Part shown: positions 1 to 6,215 of the stretch, piece by piece
Position numbering within the stretch: the stretch's first letter is position 1
How the letters are laid out: every line of letters begins with the position of its first letter
Assembly (NCBI GenBank): GCA_029256645.1
Contig: JAQSXM010000180.1
Coordinates: 1-8,411 of the forward strand
Source of the DNA: Sporomusa sp.
GTDB lineage: Bacteria > Bacillota_C > Negativicutes > Sporomusales > Sporomusaceae
DNA: 8,411 nt
Direction of reading: 5' to 3'
Translations under genes and position numbers: made by a program
The notes under the pieces: generated by a model
What the model was told of the DNA's origin: nothing
Databases searched by the model: none
Seen by the model: only the letters and a program-made list of their open reading frames with translations

Positions 1-36
1 AAGATAGTTTTACCGACAATTTACCAGGGAGGAAGC

Positions 37-486
37 ATGAGCCTGAGAAGTGATGAGCAGACGCTGGCACTAAAACTATTTACAGTTCTGGCCCGCACGC
101 ATAATACCCTGATGGAGATCGACCGGCGTGATATCAGGCGATATGGCCTGAATCAGACGGAGTTTGCGGTACTTGAACTCTTATATCACAAAGGGGCTCA
201 CCCGCTGCAGCAGATCGGTGAAAAAATCCTGATTACCAGCGGCAGCATCACTTATGTTATCAACAAGCTGGAGCAGAAAGGCCTGCTGGAGCGCAAGCCC
301 TGCGAGGAAGACCGGCGGGTTATCTACGCCGCGTTAACTGAAGAGGGGGGCAGTCTCATAGACGCGATATTTCCCCGGCATGCGCAAACGCTGACGCAAG
401 CCTTACGCGGACTGACACCCGAGGAAATGCGGCTTGCCATTGAACTGGTAAAGAAAATCGGGTTATATGCGCAGCAAAACTCATAG
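37..486 (+). CDS. MarR-family transcriptional regulator, MhqR-like
   Basis: This 149-residue protein is a winged-helix DNA-binding repressor of the MarR type. Residues 38-53 (LNQTEFAVLELLYHKG) and 56-86 form the helix-turn-helix, with SGSITYVINKLEQKG as recognition helix. D92-R93-R94 is the usual basic wing, followed by ALTEEG. From memory, these blocks and the IFPRH segment (111-115) resemble the MhqR (YkvE) branch, which in Bacillus represses genes answering catechols and quinones, including a DoxX-family protein. Here a DoxX gene follows directly, which fits. There is one cysteine (C89), near the wing, so one-cysteine redox sensing is possible but unproven. The ATG start is preceded by AGGGAGG at 26-32, 4 nt away. 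The gene is complete, but its promoter lies mostly outside the window. The family call is firm; the MhqR assignment is moderate. Confidence 0.92.
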   Translation: MSLRSDEQTLALKLFTVLARTHNTLMEIDRRDIRRYGLNQTEFAVLELLYHKGAHPLQQIGEKILITSGSITYVINKLEQKGLLERKPCEEDRRVIYAALTEEGGSLIDAIFPRHAQTLTQALRGLTPEEMRLAIELVKKIGLYAQQNS

Positions 487-494
487 GCAGTGAA

Positions 495-506
495 TACACG
501 GGTGTA
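495..506. promoter_or_regulatory. Short perfect palindrome, candidate operator
   Basis: TACAC-GG-GTGTA is a 12-bp palindrome in the 50-bp gap between the MarR stop and the DoxX start, 20 bp upstream of the DoxX ribosome binding site. Its place in a MarR-DoxX operon suggests an operator for the upstream regulator or a small mRNA hairpin. It does not resemble the CTCGA-type MhqR operator I remember from Bacillus. No convincing -35/-10 pair accompanies it. Confidence 0.3.
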
Positions 507-536
507 ATTTTAAAAAATATATAGTAGGAGGTAAGG

Positions 537-986
537 ATGATGATGCTAAGAAATTGGGACAAACACAGGGATATCGGGATATTGTTGTTACGGGTGGGCA
601 TTGGTTTAATGTTTGTTTTTCATGGCTGGCCTAAAATCTCCGGGGGTGTTGAGACCTGGGCTAAGCTCGGGACGGCGATGCAGCACCTGGGGCTTGGCTT
701 CGCGCCGGTTTTCTGGGGCTTTATGGCGGCCGCTACTGAATTTTTCGGAGGAATGCTCATTGCTGCCGGCTTACTGACCCGCCTGGCCGCCATGGCCTTA
801 ACCTTTAACATGTTTGTTGCGGTAGTGCTTAAGTTTAGTACCGGGGCTGGTCTGGCTGGAGCCTCGCAGGCCCTTGAAGTCGGTTTCGTATTCCTAAGCC
901 TGATTTTTATCGGAGCAGGCCGGTATAGTGTTGACGGATATTGCCAGGAGAGACATATGCCTCCGTTAACCCGGTCTGTAAAGTAG
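537..986 (+). CDS. DoxX family integral membrane protein
   Basis: This small membrane protein (149 residues) has four predicted hydrophobic segments at about residues 12-30, 57-80, 83-100 and 112-128. DoxX hallmarks are visible: LLLRVGIGLMFVFHGWPK near the N terminus, a charged residue inside helix 2 (ATEFFGG, E68), GLLTRLAA (79-85), a QALE entry to helix 4, and a GAGRYSVDG ending. DoxX-family proteins have been linked to thiol/redox homeostasis and, in Bacillus, to the quinone-responsive MhqP. The exact activity is not established. Three consecutive ATGs (537, 540, 543) follow AGGAGG at 526-531. Spacing is 5, 8 or 11 nt, so 540 is at least as likely a start as 537. The pirin gene begins 5 nt after the stop, so the two are co-transcribed and probably translationally coupled. 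Confidence 0.9.
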   Translation: MMMLRNWDKHRDIGILLLRVGIGLMFVFHGWPKISGGVETWAKLGTAMQHLGLGFAPVFWGFMAAATEFFGGMLIAAGLLTRLAAMALTFNMFVAVVLKFSTGAGLAGASQALEVGFVFLSLIFIGAGRYSVDGYCQERHMPPLTRSVK

Positions 987-991
987 AGAGG

Positions 992-1846
992 ATGAGCGCT
1001 ATCAATACCATCAGAACAATACGCAAGATTGTGACCGGCTCGGCGCAGGTTGACGGGGCGGGGGTAAAGCTGGTCCGGGTGATTGGCCGGAACGATACGC
1101 AGGAGTTTGATCCGTTTCTGATGCTGGATGCCTTTGACTCCCGCAACCCTGACGACTATACCAAAGGATTTCCGTGGCATCCGCACCGGGGCATTGAAAC
1201 AGTGACCTATCTGATTAGCGGCGATATTGAGCATAGTGACAGTCTGGGCAACAAGGGCAGCATCCTGGATGGCTGCTGCCAGTGGATGACCGCAGGCAGC
1301 GGTATTCTCCACCAGGAAATGCCGCAGTCTTCGGAGCGGATGCTGGGGGTTCAGCTGTGGCTGAATCTGCCCCGCAGCGACAAGATGACTCAACCGCAGT
1401 ATCGCGACATCTCCGCTGCGATGATCCCCAGGGTGCAGGAGCCGGGGGCTGTTGTCGGGGTAATTGCCGGTCACTACGGCCAGGCAACAGGCGCGACCCA
1501 GGGCGATTATGTGAAAACACTGTTTCTTGATGTGGCGCTGGAACCAGACAGCGAGTGGCAGCTGCCAACCACGCAGGAGGCTACGCTGTTTATCTACATC
1601 GTGGCCGGGGCCGGCTATTTTGCTAACGATACGCAGAATGTGATTGCCAGCCACCAGGCAGTACTTTTTGAGCAGGGAGAACAGTTTGTCGCCAGGGCGG
1701 CAGGGCAGGGCCTCCGGTTCCTCTTGTTTTCCGGACAGCCTCTGGGTGAGCCGATTGCCTGGGGCGGGCCGATTGTCATGAACACACGCGAGGAATTGCA
1801 GCAGGCTTTCCGGGATATTGAGGACGGGACCTTTATCAGAAAATAG
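992..1846 (+). CDS. Pirin family protein (cupin, probable iron-binding)
   Basis: With the ATG at 992 the product is 284 residues, normal for bacterial pirins. The N-terminal cupin carries the complete pirin metal site: H63 and H65 in FPWHPHRG, and H107 and E109 in GILHQEM. These match the His-His-His-Glu set of human pirin and the quercetin 2,3-dioxygenase-active homologue of E. coli. The C-terminal pirin domain covers about residues 155-265. The frame is open upstream to a TTG at 941 inside doxX, but that start has no ribosome binding site and adds residues foreign to the family. The ATG at 992 has AGAGAGG abutting it with no spacer, so initiation probably relies on coupling to doxX termination 5 nt earlier. 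Pirins oxidise flavonoid-like or catechol-like substrates or act as redox-linked protein partners; the substrate here is unknown. Co-transcription with an MhqR-like repressor and DoxX suggests quinone/phenolic stress. Confidence 0.93.
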   Translation: MSAINTIRTIRKIVTGSAQVDGAGVKLVRVIGRNDTQEFDPFLMLDAFDSRNPDDYTKGFPWHPHRGIETVTYLISGDIEHSDSLGNKGSILDGCCQWMTAGSGILHQEMPQSSERMLGVQLWLNLPRSDKMTQPQYRDISAAMIPRVQEPGAVVGVIAGHYGQATGATQGDYVKTLFLDVALEPDSEWQLPTTQEATLFIYIVAGAGYFANDTQNVIASHQAVLFEQGEQFVARAAGQGLRFLLFSGQPLGEPIAWGGPIVMNTREELQQAFRDIEDGTFIRK

Positions 1847-1858
1847 TGCATTATCTGA

Positions 1859-1902
1859 AGAAAGCAATCTCCAGTGACTGGGGATTGCTTTCTGTTTTTT
1901 TT
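1859..1902 (+). terminator. Rho-independent terminator of the MarR-DoxX-pirin operon
   Basis: A 16-bp stem pairs 1859-1874 with 1878-1893 around a TGA loop, with one G-T wobble (T1870/G1882). One G and eight Ts (1895-1902) follow. It lies 12 nt after the pirin stop and is a textbook intrinsic terminator. Confidence 0.93.
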
Positions 1903-1912
1903 ATACTATAAT
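1885..1912 (+). promoter_or_regulatory. Candidate sigma-A promoter for the AEC permease gene
   Basis: A perfect TATAAT at 1907-1912 is preceded 16 bp upstream by TTGCTT (1885-1890), a weak -35 lying inside the 3' arm of the preceding terminator. Transcription would start near 1919, about 50 nt before the GTG start. The -10 is strong; the -35 keeps only the TTG core. Confidence 0.5.
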
Positions 1913-1968
1913 GAAATCATTGATCCCTGTTGCGGAGTGTGGGCAGGTATAAAAGGGAGCGGTCAGTT

Positions 1969-2910
1969 GTGACGGTGAAGTTATTCTATTTTGCTTTTGA
2001 TTTTATTTTACCACTTGTTGTGGGTTACTATCTGCACAGCAAAAGCCTGTTGAGCGAAAAAGCCTGTGACCGGATTATCATGATTAATATTACGGTGTTT
2101 TGTACCGTGTTGTCGCTGCTCAGTATTTGGGTAGTGCCGCTGCAGACCGGTGTTCTGCTCTGGCTGCCGGTCTTTGGGATTATTCTGAGTTTTGTGCCGG
2201 CACTGGTGGCTTATCTGCACAAAAAATATGAAGACGGCCCGGAAAAGGCTAGTTATCTGGCCTCGGCGATGTTGTCCAATACCGGGACCCTTGGCGGGCT
2301 GTGTACGTTTTTTCTCTTTGGCGAACCGGGTTTTGCCTATATCCAGATCATTGCCCTGGCCCAGAATCTGCTCTTTCTGTTATTCTGCTTTCCGCTGGCG
2401 CATTATTATCAGCAGCTGTTTCAAAACAGCAAGGCTGCCAGCAAACTGAGTTATACCGCCTTGTTTTTTAACCGCAAGCAGCTGCCTGTGGCCGGATTGG
2501 CGGTTGGCGCGCTGTTGTCGGCCACTGCTGTGCCCAGGCCGGAGGTGCTGGGGGATGTTTTTCAGGTTCTGATCCATGTGTCGGCCTGGACGGCGCTCAT
2601 CCCGGCCGGTTACTCGATTCATTTTTCCACCATGAGAAAGTACTGCGGCTGCTGCATCAAAAGCCTTGTGCCGATCAAGTTCATTGTTTCGCCGCTGGTG
2701 GCCATTGTGCTGGCATATCCGCTGTTTAGTGATCCCGTTATTTTCGGCTCAATCCTGATTGCGGCCAGCGGGCCGACCGGCATTAATGCCATTGTGCTGG
2801 CGCGCCTGTATAATCTGGATCTGGACCTGGCCGGGGCGGCGTTTTTCCTGACAACCGCCGTTTTTCTTGGTGCCGTGTACCCCATCCTGTTCTTATGGCT
2901 GCATGTTTAA
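1969..2910 (+). CDS. AEC (auxin efflux carrier) family permease
   Basis: The product is a 313-residue, almost wholly hydrophobic membrane protein with about ten predicted helices, the usual size and layout of bacterial AEC transporters. Two halves can be seen. The N-terminal half contains the conserved SNTGTLGGLCTFFLFG loop. The C-terminal half ends with ASGPTGINAIVLARLYNLD followed by a final helix, both typical of the family. Members move organic anions such as malate or malonate, or other small metabolites; the substrate cannot be read from sequence. I chose the GTG at 1969 because AGGGAG at 1954-1959 lies 9 nt upstream. The frame stays open to a TTG at 1930, but the added residues are charged, lack a ribosome binding site and would displace helix 1 from the N terminus. 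The gene stands alone between two hairpin terminators. Confidence 0.9.
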   Translation: MTVKLFYFAFDFILPLVVGYYLHSKSLLSEKACDRIIMINITVFCTVLSLLSIWVVPLQTGVLLWLPVFGIILSFVPALVAYLHKKYEDGPEKASYLASAMLSNTGTLGGLCTFFLFGEPGFAYIQIIALAQNLLFLLFCFPLAHYYQQLFQNSKAASKLSYTALFFNRKQLPVAGLAVGALLSATAVPRPEVLGDVFQVLIHVSAWTALIPAGYSIHFSTMRKYCGCCIKSLVPIKFIVSPLVAIVLAYPLFSDPVIFGSILIAASGPTGINAIVLARLYNLDLDLAGAAFFLTTAVFLGAVYPILFLWLHV

Positions 2911-2911
2911 T

Positions 2912-2952
2912 AAAAACCGTATCAGAGCTTTTGGGCCTGATACGGTTTTTTT
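2912..2952. terminator. Bidirectional intrinsic terminator between the AEC gene and cydB
   Basis: CCGTATCAG (2917-2925) pairs perfectly with CTGATACGG (2937-2945) around an 11-nt loop. It is flanked by five As on the left (2912-2916) and seven Ts on the right (2946-2952). The A/T flanks let it stop the plus-strand AEC transcript and the convergent minus-strand cydAB transcript, whose stop codon is at 2961. Confidence 0.9.
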
Positions 2953-2960
2953 ATATTCTG

Positions 2961-4181
2961 CTATTTCTTGGTACGGTTTTGCTTTACGGAACGCAGGTGT
3001 AAATGAGGTTTGCCAAATAAGAGTGTCCGGTGTTTCGCTTTTAATTTATTAATGATCCTGCCGTCGGTGCTGCGAAGCGCTTTTCTGGTTTTATCCAGGG
3101 TATCTGCCAGGCAGCAGGCATATTTGATATATTGCTTCAGTTTCTCGCTCATCCGGCGCAGCATTGGAATATGGGGGGCCAGTTCAATTTCCTGTAAACT
3201 GACTATCTGCCGGAAAACATAAAACTTCCACATTTCGATCGCAATAATGACAGGCAGGATAACGATCATTAGCGTAGTTATAATTTTTAATGTTAAAGGG
3301 CTGGCGGAAGAATTATAAATATCCAGGCTCCAGCGGGGGTCAAGGCTGGACACGATGATCCGGGGATACAAGCCGGTAAAGAGGGCGGCAGTCAGGGAGA
3401 TAATCGCAAGGCAGCTGAGACCCAGACTGTGGCGATATTGCTCCTGTCCCAGATACTGGCCGCTGAAAAACAGGCAGCCAATTGTTGCTACAGCCAGTAC
3501 AAAGACCAGACCTTTATGACCTGCAGTTGTCGAGGCAACCGTTAGGATGGCAAGGCAAACAACTGTCAGCAGGGTATATTTGACTGTGGCCAGGCTTGCT
3601 TGCTTTATACGCTGGGACAGGCTGGATTCCAGTTTCAAAGCAAGATAGATCATTCCCTGGGATAAGAACAAGAGAACATAGGTGAGGCCGCTTACCAGGG
3701 AATACATGCTGATCAAATCAAAGAAGCCGCCGCTGTATTGCTTGTCCCCGGCAATGGGTAAGCCGCCCAGCATACTGCCTAACGTAATGCCCCATAGTAA
3801 CGCCGGAACCAGGCTTCCCCCGAAAATCGACCAGTAACAAAAGCGGTGCCAGGCTGGATAATCATCTTTATTGTGGAGTTCAATGGCCAGCCCCCTCAGC
3901 ACCAGGGCCACAAGAATAATAAACAGCGCGAGATATAACCCGCTGAACAGTGTGGCGTACACATGGGGAAAACCGGCAAACAATACGCCTGCCGCGACAA
4001 TTACCCATACCTGACTGCCTTCCCATACAGGGGCAATTGTTTTGATGATTGCCTGTCGTTCGATAACTGTTTTGCCGGCAAAGGGCAGCAGCATGCCGAC
4101 GCCAAAATCAAGGCCGTCTAATACGAGAAAGCCGGTAAATAAGACCCCGAATAAGAGGAAGCAGAGTATGTTTAGATCCAT
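2961..4181 (-). CDS. cydB: Cytochrome bd ubiquinol/menaquinol oxidase subunit II, with long C-terminal tail
   Basis: CydB is the second membrane subunit of the bd-type terminal oxidase, which reduces O2 to water with electrons from quinol. The N-terminal FLVLDGLDFGVGMLLPF block (D22, D25) is diagnostic. PVWEGSQVWV (51-60) replaces the common WDGN-VWL form, and LYPRIIVSSLDP (271-282) marks the last periplasmic loop. About nine helices end near residue 325. The ATG at 4181 has GAAAGGT at 4187-4193, 5 nt upstream; the frame stays open to 4232, but that overlaps cydA and lacks family residues. At 406 residues it is longer than most relatives (E. coli 379, Bacillus about 338). The excess is a hydrophilic, basic tail from about residue 327 to the end. 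It starts 28 nt after cydA and is clearly co-transcribed. No cydX-like small ORF or cydDC is visible. Confidence 0.95.
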   Translation of the reverse strand: MDLNILCFLLFGVLFTGFLVLDGLDFGVGMLLPFAGKTVIERQAIIKTIAPVWEGSQVWVIVAAGVLFAGFPHVYATLFSGLYLALFIILVALVLRGLAIELHNKDDYPAWHRFCYWSIFGGSLVPALLWGITLGSMLGGLPIAGDKQYSGGFFDLISMYSLVSGLTYVLLFLSQGMIYLALKLESSLSQRIKQASLATVKYTLLTVVCLAILTVASTTAGHKGLVFVLAVATIGCLFFSGQYLGQEQYRHSLGLSCLAIISLTAALFTGLYPRIIVSSLDPRWSLDIYNSSASPLTLKIITTLMIVILPVIIAIEMWKFYVFRQIVSLQEIELAPHIPMLRRMSEKLKQYIKYACCLADTLDKTRKALRSTDGRIINKLKAKHRTLLFGKPHLHLRSVKQNRTKK

Positions 4182-4209
4182 GCAGCACCTTTCAAAAATA
4201 TCGCTAAGG

Positions 4210-5544
4210 TTATGATTCAGGCCCGGCGACAATTACCTTTCGCATGAAATATATTGCCGTAGCGGTCATGGCCAGATAAATGACCGTATAACCGGCCAGG
4301 GTGAGCCCTATGTTTACCAGGGGTACAACCTTCGAGATACCCTGTTCTGTTCGTAACAGGGTATATACAATCCAGGGCTGACGGCCTACCTCGGTAATAA
4401 TCCAGCCTGCGGTATGGGCGATATAGGGTAACGGGATGCTCCACATGATGGTCCGGAGCAGGAACGGGCTTGCTTCCAGCCTTTGTGTCCGCCAGTACCA
4501 ATACACTACAAGCAGCAGCACCACCAGGTAGATACTGATAAAGAGCATAATCCTGAAACTCCAGAATAACAGGGCAACCGGCGGTATATACTCGTCCGGG
4601 CCATAGGTGGCTGTAAAGCTGTCTTGCAGGTCTTTCATACCCTGCACCCGGGTATCTAAGTGGTTGCCAGCCATTATGGACAACAGGCCCGGCACTGATA
4701 GCTCATACGAATTCCTGTTATTGGGCTTGTCGATCAGGGCCACAACTGTGAAGGGAGCCCGGTCGGAGGTTTCCCATAAAGCCTCCATCGCCGCGCGTTT
4801 CATCGGCTGGGATTTCCCCAGATATTGCGTATAAATATGGCCTGTGCCAATGACCAGCGCAGTGGCAATTGCCGCACAGATAAAGCCCATTCTAAAGGAA
4901 AGTCTAAATAGACCGGTATACCGCTTGTGCAGCAGATAATAGGAACTGACTGCGAGCATAAAGAAACCTGCAGTCAACAGCCCGGACAGGACTGTGTGAG
5001 AATACTGGTAGAAAACATAGGGATTTGTGACAACCGCTATAAAATCAAGCAGCTCCAGGCGGTCACCGGCAAGTAGATACCCCACAGGGCGCTGCATGAA
5101 GGCGTTGGCTGTCAGAATCCAGAAAGCCGAAAGATTGGCCGACACAGCCACCAGCCAGATGGCTGCCAAGTGAAGCCGCTTGGGCAGTTGGTCCCAGCCA
5201 TAGACCCAGAGGCCGATGAAGGTGGATTCCACAAAAAATGCAGTCAGCGTTTCGATGGCTAACGGAACGCCAAATACATCACCCACAAACCGGGAATATT
5301 CGGACCAGTTCATGCCAAATTCAAATTCCTGGATAATCCCGGTGAGGATACCTACCGAATAATTGATCAGAAAAAGTTTGCCCCAGAATTTTGCCATCAC
5401 TTTATAGTTGTTGTTGCCGGAGCGAACATACATTGTTTCCATCAAGGCAATCAGTAAGACTAATCCGAGTGTGAGTGATAAAAACCAGAAGTGATATGTC
5501 AATGTTGTCGAGAATTGTAATCGTGCTAAAAGTAGCTTATCCAT
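4210..5544 (-). CDS. cydA: Cytochrome bd ubiquinol/menaquinol oxidase subunit I
   Basis: CydA carries the three hemes and the quinol site of the bd oxidase. Key residues can be placed by motif: H18 (heme ligand, E. coli H19), E98 and E106 in IETLTAFFVEST, H183 in YSHTVLSGL (heme b558 ligand), K249/E254 of the quinol loop, M333 in FWSFRIML (second b558 ligand), and GRQPW at 387-391. At 444 residues it is the short form, lacking the C-terminal half of the Q loop found in the 522-residue E. coli protein; this short form is usual in Firmicutes. I chose the ATG at 5544 because TGAGG lies 6 nt upstream and MDKLLLARLQF is the normal family start. A second in-frame ATG at 5556 sits within that leader and would add only four residues. 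CydB follows on the same strand. The role is respiratory or protective O2 scavenging at the cytoplasmic membrane. Confidence 0.97.
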   Translation of the reverse strand: MDKLLLARLQFSTTLTYHFWFLSLTLGLVLLIALMETMYVRSGNNNYKVMAKFWGKLFLINYSVGILTGIIQEFEFGMNWSEYSRFVGDVFGVPLAIETLTAFFVESTFIGLWVYGWDQLPKRLHLAAIWLVAVSANLSAFWILTANAFMQRPVGYLLAGDRLELLDFIAVVTNPYVFYQYSHTVLSGLLTAGFFMLAVSSYYLLHKRYTGLFRLSFRMGFICAAIATALVIGTGHIYTQYLGKSQPMKRAAMEALWETSDRAPFTVVALIDKPNNRNSYELSVPGLLSIMAGNHLDTRVQGMKDLQDSFTATYGPDEYIPPVALLFWSFRIMLFISIYLVVLLLVVYWYWRTQRLEASPFLLRTIMWSIPLPYIAHTAGWIITEVGRQPWIVYTLLRTEQGISKVVPLVNIGLTLAGYTVIYLAMTATAIYFMRKVIVAGPES

Positions 5545-5553
5545 TGGTATCCT

Positions 5554-5578
5554 CATAACCGCTGCAATCGTGGTTATG
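5554..5578 (-). promoter_or_regulatory. Dyad in the cydA leader, abutting its ribosome binding site
   Basis: CATAACC (5554-5560) pairs with GGTTATG (5572-5578). Adding a G-T and a C-G pair gives a 9-bp stem with a 7-nt loop (5563-5569). In the minus-strand transcript the 3' arm ends immediately before the AGG of the cydA ribosome binding site. It may be an operator or a translational control hairpin. It does not match the Rex-type TTGTGA/TCACAA operator often seen at cyd genes. Confidence 0.4.
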
Positions 5579-5584
5579 TTATTA

Positions 5585-5600
5585 TCTCCTGTTTTGGAGA
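5585..5600. repeat. Small inverted repeat in the cydA/marR intergenic region
   Basis: TCTCC (5585-5589) and GGAGA (5596-5600) are separated by TGTTTT. It lies 41 bp upstream of the cydA start codon, where a promoter or operator would be expected. A GATAAT on the minus strand (5581-5586) is a possible -10, but I found no acceptable -35, so the cydA promoter is not assigned. Confidence 0.25.
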
Positions 5601-5644
5601 AGGTTAGTCCTGTAAAAAGGGGATGAGTCTAATCGCCATTGCGG

Positions 5645-5712
5645 TAACTATTTATATTGACGCAGGCGTCTGGAATCTGTAAAATAATAGTTAGCCGACA
5701 AATAGTTAGTCG
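5645..5712 (+). promoter_or_regulatory. Promoter and repeated operator-like boxes of the marR-exporter operon
   Basis: A near-consensus sigma-A promoter is visible: TTGACG at 5657-5662, a 17-bp spacer, and TAAAAT at 5680-5685, with the start expected near 5692. Two direct copies of AATAGTTAG lie at 5686-5694 and 5701-5709, each continuing into (C/T)CG, on a 15-bp period over the start point. An inverted copy of the core, TAACTATT, sits at 5645-5652 just upstream of the -35. This arrangement fits an autoregulatory operator for the MarR protein encoded directly downstream. The boxes also sit in the shared region upstream of cydA. Confidence 0.65.
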
Positions 5713-5737
5713 TAAAACTGTTTCAGGAGGAATTTCG

Positions 5738-6214
5738 TTGGAATACAATCCGGATGGACTTAAATGGCTGTTCCGTGCATTTGACCGGATGCACCACAAT
5801 TGCCTGAAGGCTGAATTAAAAAAACGGGGGCTGCGGGAAGCAAGCCACCCGGTGATTTTATTTGCATTGAAGCACGAAATAAAAGATATGCTGGCATCAC
5901 AGAAGGAGATTGCTGATGCAATCGGGATCAGCCCGCCGACTGCGGCGATTTCAATTAAGCGTATGGAAAAAGCCGGACTGCTTTGCAAAATTCCGGATGA
6001 ACAGGATACCCGGCGGAAGCTGATCACGCTTACGGAAAAAGGAATACAGCTTATCAACGAGTGTGAGCTGGCGTTTGAAAAAGTAGACCAGGGTATGCTC
6101 ACCGGCTTTACAGCGGCTGAAATTGAGCAATTAAAAATGTTCTACCTCCGGATGATTAATAATCTTGAGACAATGGGTGCACAGCCGCCGGCCCAGTTAA
6201 AAAGGAGCATATAG
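5738..6214 (+). CDS. MarR-family transcriptional regulator
   Basis: This is a 158-residue winged-helix regulator. The N-terminal dimerisation helix (about 5-32) has two adjacent histidines (MHHN). The helix-turn-helix is SQKEIADAIGISPPTAAISI at about 54-73, followed by KRMEKAGLL and the wing DEQDTRRKLITLTEKG. C-terminal helices from about residue 105 complete the dimer interface. The start is a TTG at 5738, set by AGGAGG at 5725-5730 with a 7-nt spacer. The frame is open further upstream, but only through the promoter elements at 5657-5685. The stop at 6212-6214 is followed after one base by the exporter ATG, so the two form an operon. MarR repressors typically control the neighbouring efflux gene and release DNA on binding its substrate. 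A role at divergent cydAB is conceivable but not shown. Confidence 0.93.
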   Translation: MEYNPDGLKWLFRAFDRMHHNCLKAELKKRGLREASHPVILFALKHEIKDMLASQKEIADAIGISPPTAAISIKRMEKAGLLCKIPDEQDTRRKLITLTEKGIQLINECELAFEKVDQGMLTGFTAAEIEQLKMFYLRMINNLETMGAQPPAQLKRSI

Positions 6215-6215
6215 A

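Noticed and set aside
620..1867. Long open frame (415 codons) on the minus strand across doxX and pirin
   Set aside because: It lies opposite two well-supported genes, its translation is rich in Pro/Arg/His with no recognisable domain, and it runs through the terminator hairpin. It is a composition shadow.
4182..4209. cydX/cydS-like small subunit gene in the cyd operon
   Set aside because: The cydA-cydB gap is 28 nt, and only the terminator follows cydB before the convergent AEC gene; there is no room for one.
4182..4232. Upstream extension of CydB overlapping the end of cydA
   Set aside because: The ATG at 4181 has a ribosome binding site and the family N terminus; the extension has neither.
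5657..5737. N-terminal extension of the second MarR protein from a TTG at 5657
   Set aside because: That TTG is the -35 element of the promoter, and the extension covers the -10 and operator-like boxes. The TTG at 5738 has a perfect AGGAGG.
5545..5737. Rex-type operator (TTGTGA...TCACAA) or clear sigma-A promoter for cydAB
   Set aside because: No such dyad is present, and the possible -10 (GATAAT, minus strand 5581-5586) lacks a usable -35, so no promoter is called.
5629..6102. 157-codon minus-strand open frame opposite the second MarR gene
   Set aside because: Ser/Ile-rich shadow translation without a ribosome binding site. It covers the promoter and the well-supported MarR gene.
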